From positions 62,001-126,000 of the forward strand of contig NZ_JAUYHK010000016.1 in assembly GCF_030690045.1 (NCBI RefSeq): DNA of 64,000 nucleotides, in the 5' to 3' direction. Position numbers and translations under genes: made by a program. Of this stretch, positions 35,578 through 44,701 are shown piece by piece. How positions within the stretch are numbered: the first letter of the stretch is position 1; every line of letters starts with the position of its first letter. The DNA comes from Thalassospira sp. Its GTDB lineage: Bacteria; Pseudomonadota; Alphaproteobacteria; Rhodospirillales; Thalassospiraceae. A model generated the notes under the pieces. It ran no database searches and was not told the origin of the DNA. It worked only from the letters and a program-made list of their open reading frames with translations.

Positions 35578-37071
35578 TTAAAAACGCGGGATATCGGGAA
35601 ACTTGTCGGCAACAGAACGGGCATGCAGGGTTTTCAGTTCGCCACAGCCATGCAAAACCGGGAAAACCTTGCCGGGATTCAACAACTGGTCTTCGTCAAA
35701 GGCCAGTTTCAGGCGTTCCTGATGTTTCATGTCATCTTCGGTAAACATTTCCGGCATCAGGTCGCGTTTTTCAACACCAATGCCATGTTCGCCGGACAAA
35801 CACCCGCCCACGGCAACACATAACCGCAATATATCGGCCCCGAATTCCTCGGCCCGTTCCAGTTCACCGGGCTGGTTGGCATCAAACATGATCAACGGAT
35901 GCAAATTGCCATCCCCGGCATGAAAAACATTGGCAACCCGCAATCCATACCGTTGCGACAAAACCTGCATCCCGGTCAGGACTTCGGCCAGACGGCCGCG
36001 CGGAATGGTGCCGTCCATACACATATAATCCGGCGAAATCCGGCCAATCGCCGGAAAGGCATTTTTGCGGCCCGACCAGAACAACAACCGTTCTTCTTCG
36101 GTTTCGGAAATCCGCGCATAAACCGCACCACACCCGTCGGCAATGCCACCCACCCGATCAATCAGGTAATCGACCTCGACCTTGGGCCCGTCCAGTTCGA
36201 CCAGCAACAACGCCTCGACATCCAGCGGATATCCGGCATGGACAAAATCCTCGGTCGCACGGATCGCCGGGGCATCCATCATTTCAAGCCCGCCGGGAAT
36301 GATCCCTTCGGCAATGATTTGCGCCACGCAATTGCCGCCCGCCTCGCTGGAATTGAATCCCAGCAACATGGCGCGTGCCGTTTCGGGTTTGCGCAAAATC
36401 CGCACGGTAACTTCGGTCACAATGCCCAGCAATCCTTCGGACCCGGTAATGATCCCCAGCAAATCATATCCCGACGCATCCAGTGCCTTGCCGCCAAGGC
36501 GCAAAATCTCGCCGGTGATCGTCACCATTTCCAGACCCAGAACATTATTGGTGGTCAGGCCATATTTCAGGCAATGCACCCCGCCGGAATTTTCGGCAAT
36601 ATTGCCGCCAATCGAACAGGCGATCTGGCTGGACGGATCGGGCGCATAATAAAAACCGCGATGTTCCACCGCCCGCGTAATGCCCAGATTGGTGACACCG
36701 GGCTGCACCGTAATCGCCCGGTTGTCCCAGTCGATTTCCAGAACGCGGTTGAATTTCATCATGCTGATGGTAATCGCATCGGCCATCGGCAAGGCCCCGC
36801 CCGAAAGACCGGTGCCCGCCCCGCGCGGAACGACGCGGATTTTAGTGTCATGGCAATATTTCAGAATGGCGGCGACCTGTTGCACCGTTTCGGGCAGCAC
36901 CACAATCATCGGCAATTGCCGATAGGCCATCAGGCCGTCGCATTCATAGGGCCTGAGCGAGTCCGCATCGGTAATCACCGCACCGGGCGCAGGCAGGATA
37001 TCGCGCATGGTGGCGATAATGTCCCCGCGACGGGCAAGAACCGACGGGTCTGGCTCAGGCATCCCAAGCAT
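35578..37071 (-). CDS. glcD: Glycolate oxidase subunit GlcD (or D-lactate dehydrogenase)
   Basis: Catalytic FAD-linked subunit of 497 residues. The FAD-binding domain shows VVLPETVQQVAAILKYCHDTKIRVVPRGAGTGLSGGALP and QIACSIGGNIAENSGGVHCLKYG. The C-terminal oxidase domain carries the histidine motif NVFHAGDGNLHPLI and SGEHGIGVEKRDLM. The substrate may be glycolate or D-lactate. Placement 7 bases after pyruvate carboxylase makes D-lactate (giving pyruvate) an attractive option. GGAG lies 10 bases before the ATG. Confidence 0.94.
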   Translation of the reverse strand: MLGMPEPDPSVLARRGDIIATMRDILPAPGAVITDADSLRPYECDGLMAYRQLPMIVVLPETVQQVAAILKYCHDTKIRVVPRGAGTGLSGGALPMADAITISMMKFNRVLEIDWDNRAITVQPGVTNLGITRAVEHRGFYYAPDPSSQIACSIGGNIAENSGGVHCLKYGLTTNNVLGLEMVTITGEILRLGGKALDASGYDLLGIITGSEGLLGIVTEVTVRILRKPETARAMLLGFNSSEAGGNCVAQIIAEGIIPGGLEMMDAPAIRATEDFVHAGYPLDVEALLLVELDGPKVEVDYLIDRVGGIADGCGAVYARISETEEERLLFWSGRKNAFPAIGRISPDYMCMDGTIPRGRLAEVLTGMQVLSQRYGLRVANVFHAGDGNLHPLIMFDANQPGELERAEEFGADILRLCVAVGGCLSGEHGIGVEKRDLMPEMFTEDDMKHQERLKLAFDEDQLLNPGKVFPVLHGCGELKTLHARSVADKFPDIPRF

Positions 37072-37078
37072 GGTGGTG

Positions 37079-40000
37079 TTACTCCGTTAATTCGATCAAC
37101 AAATCCTTGCTGTCAACCTGGGTTCCCGCCGGGGCGTGAATTTTGGCCACCACCCCGTCTTTTTCTGCATGAACCGCTGTTTCCATTTTCATGGCTTCCA
37201 GCGAACACATGACATCCCCCGCCTTGATCTTTTGTCCCTCGGCCACATGGACCTCGACGACAAGACCGGGCATCGGGGCCGCAATATGCAATTTGTTGCC
37301 GTCCTCGGCCTTGGGCCGAGCCTTGCCCGATACCGCCAGCGTCTTGTCGGCAACCTTGACCGTGCGCGGCTGTCCGTTCAGTTCAAAAAACACCGTGCGC
37401 TGGCCTTCGTCATCGCCGCCTTCGGATGTGGCAAGATACCGGATCACCAGCGTCTTGCCCTTTTCGATATCCACCGAAATTTCCTGCCCCTGCGTCATGC
37501 CATAGAAAAACACCGGCGTTGGCAGGATCGACACATCGGCATTGTGGCTGCGATGATCGGCATATTCGAGAAAGACTTTCGGATACATCACATAGGATGC
37601 CAGTTCGGCATCGCTGATATTGCGATGGGTTTTCTTTTCCACCTCGGCACGGGTGGCGGCAAAATCAACCGGTTTCATGCTTTTGCCAGGCCGGTCCGTC
37701 AGGGCTTCGCCCCCCTTCAGGACCTTGCGTTGCAGGGCGGGCGGAAACCCGCCGACCGGCTGGCCGATTTCACCGCGAAAAAATGAAATCACACTGTCGG
37801 GAAAGGCAATGTCCTTTTTCGGGTCCAGAACATCGGCATCCGTCAGGCCCGATGTCACCATCATCAGGGCCATATCGCCAACCACCTTGGAACTGGGTGT
37901 GACCTTGACGACATCGCCAAACATCTTGTTGACACTGGCATAGGCCTTGGACACTTCGGGCCAGCGTTCCTCGATCCCCAACGCACGGGCCTGCTGGCGC
38001 AGATTGGTATATTGCCCGCCCGGCATTTCATGGACATAGACATCCGACGTGCCGCTGCGGATATCGCTTTCAAAACCGGTATAGTATCGGCGCACCTGCT
38101 CCCAATAGGTCGAAATTTCATGCAGGGCCGCCTCATCAAGGCCGGGGTCGCGTTCCTGCCCGCGATAGGCCAGGGCAATCGACCCCAGATTGGGCTGGGA
38201 TGTCAGGCCCGACATTGAATCAATCGCCGCATCGACCGCATCGACACCGGCATCAATCGCCGCAAAAACCGATGCCGCCGAAATGCCGCTGGTATCGTGG
38301 GTGTGGAAATGGATCGGGATATTGACCGTATCCTTCAATGCCTTGATCAATACAGTGGCCGCCGCCGGGCGCAACAACCCGGCCATGTCTTTCAGGCCCA
38401 GAATATGCGCACCCGATGCTTCAAGTTCGCGGGCCATATTGACGTAATAATCAAGGTTATATTTCGGGCGGCTTTCATCGAAAATATCGCCGGTATAACA
38501 AATTGCGGCTTCGCACAGCTTGCCGGTTTTCAGGACCGATTCCATCGCGACCTTCATGTTTTCGACCCAGTTCAGGGAATCGAAAACCCGGAAAACATCC
38601 ATGCCATGTTCGGCAGCCTGTTTGACGAAATAATCCACCGCATTGTCGGGATAATTGGTGTAACCGACCGCATTCGACGCCCGCAGCAACATCTGCGTCA
38701 GGATATTGGGCATCCGTTCGCGCAATTTGACCAGACGATCCCACGGGTCTTCCTTCAGGAACCGCATGGCAACATCGAATGTCGCCCCGCCCCAGCATTC
38801 CATCGAAAACAGATCGGGCAGGCCATGTGCATAATAGGGCGCAATTTCCAGCATATCGGCTGTGCGCATCCGCGTCGCGATCAGGGATTGATGGGCATCG
38901 CGCATCGTGGTGTCGGTAATCAGAACGCGCGTCTGATCCTTCATCCAGCGCGAAAAACCTTCCGGCCCCAATTGATCCAGTTTTTGTTTGGTGCCGGGTC
39001 GGATTTCCTTGAGATCAATCGATTTTGGCATCACCGGCGGGTGGAAATCGGCTGGTTCGGCGCGACCTTCGACCTCGGGATTGCCATTGACGCTGACTTC
39101 GCCAATGAACCGTAACAACCGGGTTGCCCGGTCCCGGCGGCGGGCAAATTTGAACAGTTCCGGCGTTTCATCGATAAAGCGGGTGGTATATTCCCCGGCC
39201 CGGAATTTCGGGTGATTGATCAGATTTTCCAGAAAGGCCAGATTGGTCGCCACCCCGCGAATGCGAAATTCGCGCAAGGCCCGATCCATGCGGTCCACCG
39301 CCTCGCGCGGGGTACTGCCCCATGCGGTGACTTTTTCCAGCATGCTGTCATAAAACGGCGTGATCACCGCCCCGGAATAGGCCGTGCCGCCATCCAGACG
39401 AATGCCAAACCCGTTGGCCCCGCGATAAACCTTGATTCGTCCGTAATCGGGGACAAAGCTGTTTTCGGGGTCTTCGGTGGTAATCCGGCATTGCAGGGCA
39501 TGATCGCGCAGTTTGATTTTGTCCTGCACCGGAATGCCGGTTTCCGACGGAAAACCGATGCGCCCGCCCTGCGTAATCAGAATCTGCGCCTTGACCAGAT
39601 CAAGGCCCGTCACGCATTCCGTCACCGTATGTTCAACCTGAATGCGCGGATTGACCTCGATAAAATAGAATTTGGATGTATCGACATCCATCAGAAACTC
39701 AACCGTCCCGGCATTGACATAATGCGCCGCCTTGCCCAGACGCAGGGCCGCCTGGCACAGTTCGGTGCGCTGGTCTTCATCCAGATAGGGGGCCGGGGCG
39801 CGTTCCACGACCTTTTGATTGCGACGCTGCACCGAACAATCGCGTTCAAACATATGCACCAGCGTCCCATGCGTATCGCCCAGCAACTGGACCTCGACAT
39901 GGCGCGCACGGCGGATCAGTTTTTCAAAATAAACTTCATCATTGCCAAAGGCGGCCGCCGCTTCGCGTTTGGCGGCCAAAACATGTTTGGCAAGGTCCTT

Positions 40001-40546
40001 GGGCCCTTCGATGACGCGCATGCCGCGACCACCCCCGCCCCAGCTGGCCTTAAGCATCAACGGATAGCCAACCTCGCCTGCGATGCGGGCGACTTCGTCC
40101 ATGTCATCGGGTAAGGCGGCCGATGCCGGCATGACCGGCACACCAGCCGTTTCGGCCAGATTGCGCGCACTGACCTTGTTGCCCAACAGGCGCATCACAT
40201 CGGAATCCGGCCCGACAAACAATATGCCCGCCTCGGCACAGGCATCGGCGAAATCGGGGTTTTCCGACAAAAATCCATAACCGGGGTGAATGGCGTCGGC
40301 CCCGGCATCGCGGGCAACGCGCAGGATATTTTCGATATCCAGATAGGCCCGGATCGGCTTGTTTCCCTTGCCCACCCCGTATGATTCATCGGCCTTGAAC
40401 CGGTGCAGGGCAAAACGGTCTTCATCGGAAAAAATGGCAACAGTGCGAATGCCAAGTTCATTGGCTGCCCGCATGACACGAATGGCGATTTCGCCACGAT
40501 TGGCGATCAGTAATTTGCGAATACGTTTGGGTGCTGGACGTGTCAT
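37079..40546 (-). CDS. pyc: Pyruvate carboxylase
   Basis: Biotin enzyme that carboxylates pyruvate to oxaloacetate, refilling the citric acid cycle. The single 1155-residue chain contains all domains. Biotin carboxylase spans about residues 1-460 (RKLLIANRGEIAIRVMRAANELGI, ATP-binding GGGGRGMRVI). The carboxyltransferase barrel spans about 545-830 (TTMRDAHQSLIATRMRT, ECWGGATFDVAMRF, FHTHDTSGI). A PYC_OADA/allosteric region reaches about 1060. The C-terminal biotinyl domain has the biotin lysine in EAMKMET at residue 1120. AGGAG precedes the ATG. It heads an operon with glcDEF. Confidence 0.98.
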   Translation of the reverse strand: MTRPAPKRIRKLLIANRGEIAIRVMRAANELGIRTVAIFSDEDRFALHRFKADESYGVGKGNKPIRAYLDIENILRVARDAGADAIHPGYGFLSENPDFADACAEAGILFVGPDSDVMRLLGNKVSARNLAETAGVPVMPASAALPDDMDEVARIAGEVGYPLMLKASWGGGGRGMRVIEGPKDLAKHVLAAKREAAAAFGNDEVYFEKLIRRARHVEVQLLGDTHGTLVHMFERDCSVQRRNQKVVERAPAPYLDEDQRTELCQAALRLGKAAHYVNAGTVEFLMDVDTSKFYFIEVNPRIQVEHTVTECVTGLDLVKAQILITQGGRIGFPSETGIPVQDKIKLRDHALQCRITTEDPENSFVPDYGRIKVYRGANGFGIRLDGGTAYSGAVITPFYDSMLEKVTAWGSTPREAVDRMDRALREFRIRGVATNLAFLENLINHPKFRAGEYTTRFIDETPELFKFARRRDRATRLLRFIGEVSVNGNPEVEGRAEPADFHPPVMPKSIDLKEIRPGTKQKLDQLGPEGFSRWMKDQTRVLITDTTMRDAHQSLIATRMRTADMLEIAPYYAHGLPDLFSMECWGGATFDVAMRFLKEDPWDRLVKLRERMPNILTQMLLRASNAVGYTNYPDNAVDYFVKQAAEHGMDVFRVFDSLNWVENMKVAMESVLKTGKLCEAAICYTGDIFDESRPKYNLDYYVNMARELEASGAHILGLKDMAGLLRPAAATVLIKALKDTVNIPIHFHTHDTSGISAASVFAAIDAGVDAVDAAIDSMSGLTSQPNLGSIALAYRGQERDPGLDEAALHEISTYWEQVRRYYTGFESDIRSGTSDVYVHEMPGGQYTNLRQQARALGIEERWPEVSKAYASVNKMFGDVVKVTPSSKVVGDMALMMVTSGLTDADVLDPKKDIAFPDSVISFFRGEIGQPVGGFPPALQRKVLKGGEALTDRPGKSMKPVDFAATRAEVEKKTHRNISDAELASYVMYPKVFLEYADHRSHNADVSILPTPVFFYGMTQGQEISVDIEKGKTLVIRYLATSEGGDDEGQRTVFFELNGQPRTVKVADKTLAVSGKARPKAEDGNKLHIAAPMPGLVVEVHVAEGQKIKAGDVMCSLEAMKMETAVHAEKDGVVAKIHAPAGTQVDSKDLLIELTE

Positions 40547-40760
40547 TTCTGACCGACTCCTACCAGATATTTGCGGCAGAAGCGGCCCTGTTCACCCCTG
40601 CCGGAAGCCAAGATAAACGTCGCGATACGATCCTGAAATGCGATCCGGTGCGGAAACCCGGAAACGCCGTACCTTGTGCGACGATGACGAACCGACAATT
40701 GCGGCAAACCCGCAAATCCGGTCCCTTGTTCCTGGCGCCTGGTGGGCAGGCGACGCTTTT

Positions 40761-40790
40761 GGTATATGCGCAATAGCGGGCCTCTGTCAA
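40761..40790 (-). promoter_or_regulatory. Sigma-70-like promoter for pyc-glcDEF
   Basis: On the minus strand there is a perfect -35 TTGACA (40785-40790) and, after 18 bases, TATACC (40761-40766) as -10. It points toward pyc, whose start is about 215 bases further on. The FadR-class operator lies just upstream of the -35 box. Confidence 0.6.
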
Positions 40791-40803
40791 AAGAGATATT
40801 TGA

Positions 40804-40820
40804 AATTGGTATTACCAATT
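40804..40820. promoter_or_regulatory. GntR/FadR-class operator palindrome (PdhR/LldR/GlcC-like)
   Basis: AATTGGTATTACCAATT is a perfect 7-3-7 palindrome. It matches the FadR-subfamily pattern TNGT-N3-ACNA and in particular the PdhR-type operator AATTGGT-N3-ACCAATT. It is centred about 25 bases upstream of the -35 box of the pyc promoter. The regulators of this class sense pyruvate, lactate, glycolate or acyl-CoA, which suits a pyc-glcDEF operon. No such regulator gene is in the window. Confidence 0.65.
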
Positions 40821-40975
40821 GTGCGAATTGACCACCAGCCTCTTTTCACGATGCGGAATATAACGATATTTCTTCCCGGCGATCAGACGCAGACAATTGT
40901 TACAAATGTGGTATTGTCGGCGGCATATTCATCCCCCTGCCACGGATTTTCCGGGAACAAAAAGACGTTGCGGCC

Positions 40976-42388
40976 ATGCCCAAATTAAATTTGCGGTTAA
41001 AATTTCTGTTGTTATCGATCCTGCCCCTCGTGCTGGCCGCCAGTGCCATTTCGTGGCTGGTCTTTGCCCAGGCCGAACGCCTTGCCGAGGCCGAAATCAG
41101 GACCTTTGAACGCAACATCGTCGAGGCCCGCAAAAACGAACTGAAAAGCTATCTTGAACTGGCGATGGCATCGATCGACCATATTTATTCGGTCGCCAGT
41201 TCGCGCGATGCGGTGTCCAAGGAACGGGTCAAGGCGATCATTAATGATCTGTCCTATGGCGAGGATGGCTATTTCTTTATCTATGACCGCGACGGCACCG
41301 CCCTTGTCGATCCGCCACAACCCTGGCGTCTTGGCCGGACATACTGGAATTTGCGCGATATCAACGGCAATTCGGTGATTCAGGCCCTGATTTTCAATGC
41401 CGAAAACGGCGGTGATTTTCACCGTTTCATCTGGGAAAAACCGTCAACCGGCCTGCCTGCCGAGAAAATCGGCTATTCGCTGATGCTTGATAAATGGGAC
41501 TGGATGATCGGCACCGGTATTTATATCGACGATATTGCCGAACAGGTTCAGGAAATCGAAACCGAGGTTTCCGCCCATATCCGCGAAACCACCATTTCAA
41601 TCATCGGTGTGACCATTCTGGCGGTGTTGCTGGTCGGGATTTCCGGAACGGTTGTCACCCTGTCCGAACGCAAACTGGCCGATGCCAAGCTGAAAGAACT
41701 GACCCACCGGGTTGTCGATGTGCAGGAACAGGAACGTCTGCGGGTGTCGCGCGAATTGCATGACGGTATCAGCCAGATTCTGGTGTCGGCCAAATATTCG
41801 GTCGAACTGGCCATCGACCGGGTGGCACAGGGGAAATCGGACGCCACCGGCCCGATGGAAAAAGCCGCCCGGCGTCTTCATGACGCCATTCATGAAGTCC
41901 GTCGGATTTCACGGGATTTGCGCCCGGCCGTCCTTGATGATCTGGGCCTGAAACCCGCCATCGAAAGCATGTGTCAGGAATTGCAGGACAGATCGGGCAT
42001 GCAGATTGTCGTCAAATCCGACAATGTGGATGCTGTGCTCGATATCGAAAGGAAAACCACGTTGTATCGTGTCTTGCAGGAAACCCTGACCAATATCGAA
42101 CGCCATGCCGATGCAACCCATGTCATGATCCAGATTGCCCGGACCGGCGGGGATGTGGTCATGACGATTGCCGATAACGGGATTGGCTTTGAAACCAACC
42201 GCTTTATCCGCAATCGCGATCCACGCGCCGGGATCGGATTGCGCAATATGCGCGAACGCATGGAATTTCATGGCGGCGGATTGACGGTCAATTCCGAACC
42301 CAATGATGGCACCACCATCACCGCCCGCATCCCCGCCGATCCGGAAATACGCCGCCCAAATACACTTGTCGCCCCCGACATTCTTTAA
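40976..42388 (+). CDS. Cache-domain sensor histidine kinase (NarL-partner type)
   Basis: A 470-residue membrane kinase. TM1 is near residues 8-28. A periplasmic single Cache-2 type domain follows (FFIYDRDGTALVDPP, GRTYWNLRD, MLDKWDWMIGTGIYIDDI), with TM2 near 206-228. It then has a HisKA_3 dimerisation domain with the phospho-histidine in SRELHDGISQIL (His262) and a HATPase with the N box near Asn373 and DNGIGFE. Cache-2 domains bind small organic ligands such as carboxylates. The response regulator gene follows after 27 bases, making a standard two-component pair. The ribosome binding site is weak. Confidence 0.92.
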   Translation: MPKLNLRLKFLLLSILPLVLAASAISWLVFAQAERLAEAEIRTFERNIVEARKNELKSYLELAMASIDHIYSVASSRDAVSKERVKAIINDLSYGEDGYFFIYDRDGTALVDPPQPWRLGRTYWNLRDINGNSVIQALIFNAENGGDFHRFIWEKPSTGLPAEKIGYSLMLDKWDWMIGTGIYIDDIAEQVQEIETEVSAHIRETTISIIGVTILAVLLVGISGTVVTLSERKLADAKLKELTHRVVDVQEQERLRVSRELHDGISQILVSAKYSVELAIDRVAQGKSDATGPMEKAARRLHDAIHEVRRISRDLRPAVLDDLGLKPAIESMCQELQDRSGMQIVVKSDNVDAVLDIERKTTLYRVLQETLTNIERHADATHVMIQIARTGGDVVMTIADNGIGFETNRFIRNRDPRAGIGLRNMRERMEFHGGGLTVNSEPNDGTTITARIPADPEIRRPNTLVAPDIL

Positions 42389-42415
42389 CAACCGTATCAG
42401 ATCAGGTTTTTGACA

Positions 42416-43093
42416 ATGAACCGTGCCGCAATCCCCTATTCCAAAGCCCGCCCGATTCGCATCCTGCTGTGTGACGACCACGCGCTGGTCATGGACGGGG
42501 TCCGCTCGCGCCTTGAAAGTTATGATCATGTTTCAATTGTCGGCGAAGCCGGTAACGGTCAGGAAGCCCTGACACAGGCGCGGGATTTACGCCCCGACAT
42601 CGTGTTGATGGATATTTCAATGCCGGTGATGAACGGGATCGAAGCCACGGAAAAATTCCGCGAAACCCTGCCTGAAATCAAGGTAGTGATCCTGAGCATG
42701 CATGAAAACCCCGAATATCTGCGCACCGCCCGTCAGGCAGGTGCGCGTGGTTTCATTCTTAAAGACGTATCGTCAAACGACATGGTTCGCGCCATCGAGG
42801 CCATCGCCAGCGGCGGCGAAGTTTACAGCCCCGGCCTTGAAACCATGAGCGACACCAGGGCAACACCGGACGACAACATGCCGCTGACATCGCGGGAACG
42901 CACCGTCTTGCGCCTTCTGGCACAGGGGGCTAGCAACAAGCATGTCGCCCGCGAACTTGATATCAGTGTCCGTACCGTCGAAACCCACCGCCGCAACATC
43001 AAACGCAAACTGGGCATCGACAGTTCAGCCGGGCTGGTGCGTTACGCCATTGAAAAAGGTCTGGTCACACTCGATAACACCGCCGCAGGATAA
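42416..43093 (+). CDS. NarL/LuxR-family response regulator
   Basis: A 225-residue regulator paired with the preceding kinase. The receiver domain has Asp20/Asp21, phospho-acceptor Asp66 (DIVLMDISMPVMNG) and the LKDVSSNDMVRAI switch lysine region. The C-terminal LuxR-type helix-turn-helix reads LTSRERTVLRLLAQGASNKHVARELDISVRTVETHRRNI. The ATG at 42416, not a TTG two codons earlier, is chosen; AGG lies 9 bases upstream. Targets are unknown. The Fnr-like gene downstream might belong to the same response. Confidence 0.93.
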   Translation: MNRAAIPYSKARPIRILLCDDHALVMDGVRSRLESYDHVSIVGEAGNGQEALTQARDLRPDIVLMDISMPVMNGIEATEKFRETLPEIKVVILSMHENPEYLRTARQAGARGFILKDVSSNDMVRAIEAIASGGEVYSPGLETMSDTRATPDDNMPLTSRERTVLRLLAQGASNKHVARELDISVRTVETHRRNIKRKLGIDSSAGLVRYAIEKGLVTLDNTAAG

Positions 43094-43223
43094 GACAGTT
43101 TCAAATCCGGTAATGGTTGAATTTATATGTAATTACGATAGATTGAAGTTGTGTCTGGAGTAATTATATAATTCTGGCAACCGCCGGTTTTAAACAAACG
43201 ACTTTCCTGAAAAGGGGGTACGT

Positions 43224-43940
43224 GTGTCCCAGGATATCCCGCTTTCCAACGGTCACAATCTTGTTCGATGCCAGCAATGTGGGGTCCGTCAGATGGCCCT
43301 GTTTTCCGATCTGACCGATGACGATTTCAAACATGTGCATTTGCCCGTTGATGATATTTCAATTGATGCGGGCGCGATGCTGTATAACGCAGGTGACCGC
43401 GCCCTCAGCCTGTATACCTTGCGTCATGGTCTGGTCAAACTGACACATTATCTGTCGGATGGGTCGCAACGTGTGGTCCGCCTTGTGCGTCCCGGCGGCA
43501 CCATCGGCCTTGAGGCCCTGTGCAGCGATCAGTTTTCCCATTATGCCGAGGCCGTACAGGATAGCCATCTATGCCGGATTCCGGTGGCCGTGGTCGAAAG
43601 ACTGGATCGCGAAAGCCCGCATTTGCATCAACAGCTTTTGCAACGCTGGCATCAGGCCGTCCTTGATTCCGATCAGTGGCTGACACAAATGTCCACCGGT
43701 TCGGCCCGCGAACGGGTGGCCCGATTGTGTCTGTTTCTGCGGGATGACAAAACCGGCACCTGCCTTTTGCCGGGGCGCGAGGATATCGGGGCGATGCTGG
43801 GCATCACCACCGAAACCGCCAGCCGCATCATCGCCGACTTTCGCCGACGCGGGGTTGTTACCGCCCTGACACGCAGCCATTTCAGTCTGGATAGCAAAGC
43901 CCTGCAATCGGTGGCGGGAATATATGACGAAGCCGCCTGA
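43224..43940 (+). CDS. Crp/Fnr family regulator, Fnr-like with altered cysteine set
   Basis: A 238-residue regulator with a cyclic-nucleotide-type sensory barrel and a C-terminal helix-turn-helix. The recognition helix reads TTETASRIIADFRRRG with Glu197, Ser200 and Arg201, the same specificity triplet as Fnr, so it should bind TTGAT-type sites. Near the N-terminus Cys16 and Cys19 (RCQQCGVRQMA) match the first two Fe-S ligands of E. coli Fnr, and Cys117 (HLCRIP) matches the barrel ligand. The third N-terminal ligand is replaced by Ala. An extra Cys100 may substitute. Start is GTG with AAGGGGG 7 bases upstream. It may sense oxygen, NO or redox. Confidence 0.88.
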   Translation: MSQDIPLSNGHNLVRCQQCGVRQMALFSDLTDDDFKHVHLPVDDISIDAGAMLYNAGDRALSLYTLRHGLVKLTHYLSDGSQRVVRLVRPGGTIGLEALCSDQFSHYAEAVQDSHLCRIPVAVVERLDRESPHLHQQLLQRWHQAVLDSDQWLTQMSTGSARERVARLCLFLRDDKTGTCLLPGREDIGAMLGITTETASRIIADFRRRGVVTALTRSHFSLDSKALQSVAGIYDEAA

Positions 43941-43951
43941 ACCTTTGGCCC

Positions 43952-44692
43952 TTACCGCCGCATGGCATCCTGCAAGGTGGTGGTAAAGGCTGAATCCGGG
44001 CCACACTGGCTGGCGATCCGGCCATATTCGGCAGACGTATCAATCGCTGCATGATCGCGGGTGCGCGCCCGGTCAACCTGCGTAATCAGATTTTGAAAAT
44101 CCCGCCCATACCGCGCCAACAATTGTTGCGACCGGTTTTGCACCATTGATGCCGGAAGGGCGGTCATCGCGGCAAAATCTTGGGTGATGGTTTCCACCAA
44201 CCCCTGCATCGCCTTGTTGATCTCGTCTTCGATGCGTTGGTTGATCGCGACATGCTGGGCCTCATGGGCATACACAACATCATACTCGCAAGTACCCCGC
44301 ACCAGTTCGCTGGCGACATAGACCAGATGTTTGACGACCTCGACCCGGGGCAAAACCCGGGCGGGCCACAAACAATACAGCCCGTTCCCCGCCGCCACCG
44401 GTTCGATTTTCATATCGAACGCCGCCCGCAATTCATATTCCGTCAACCCCGAAACGATCCAGCGGCTGTTGCGGTTACTGCGTTGATTAAGCCAGCGCAC
44501 CGAACGCGACCGGTCCAGTTGCGGGTCCTTGTTGACAAAAGACAGGGACACCGGCGGCTTCTCACCAAACCGGCAGATGTGCGTCTGGGCCATCACCGAC
44601 CCCGACATCATCAGCCATGCCAACACCAGCGCAATACCGAAAATCAGATCGTTTCGCTGCAAATAGCTGTTCCTGTGCATAAAGAACGACAT
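43952..44692 (-). CDS. Putative secreted zinc metallopeptidase (HExxH)
   Basis: A 246-residue protein with a signal peptide (hydrophobic residues 16-35, ending MAQ) and a zincin motif HEAQH at residues 143-147 (VVYAHEAQHVAI). The context VYVASELVRGTCEYDVVYAHEAQH recalls DUF922-type secreted zinc-dependent proteases. Four cysteines are present in the mature part (40, 107, 135 and one near the C-terminus), allowing disulfides. Substrate is unknown. It ends 12 bases from the convergent Fnr-like gene and starts 9 bases after the DksA-like gene on the same strand, so it is likely co-transcribed with that gene. Confidence 0.7.
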   Translation of the reverse strand: MSFFMHRNSYLQRNDLIFGIALVLAWLMMSGSVMAQTHICRFGEKPPVSLSFVNKDPQLDRSRSVRWLNQRSNRNSRWIVSGLTEYELRAAFDMKIEPVAAGNGLYCLWPARVLPRVEVVKHLVYVASELVRGTCEYDVVYAHEAQHVAINQRIEDEINKAMQGLVETITQDFAAMTALPASMVQNRSQQLLARYGRDFQNLITQVDRARTRDHAAIDTSAEYGRIASQCGPDSAFTTTLQDAMRR

Positions 44693-44701
44693 CCAGCCGT
44701 C

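Larger units (their letters stand above)
40547..40975. other. Control region between pyc-glcDEF and the histidine kinase gene
   Basis: A 429-bp divergent intergenic region. It holds a 17-bp palindromic operator (40804-40820) and a sigma-70-like promoter facing pyc (40761-40790). The pyc leader is therefore about 210 bases long. Several short open frames cross it, but none has a ribosome binding site and family-like sequence. No riboswitch was recognised in the leader. Confidence 0.6.

Noticed and set aside
40531-40988. Several short open frames between pyc and the kinase gene
   Set aside because: None has a convincing ribosome binding site or family-like sequence, and they cross the operator and promoter.
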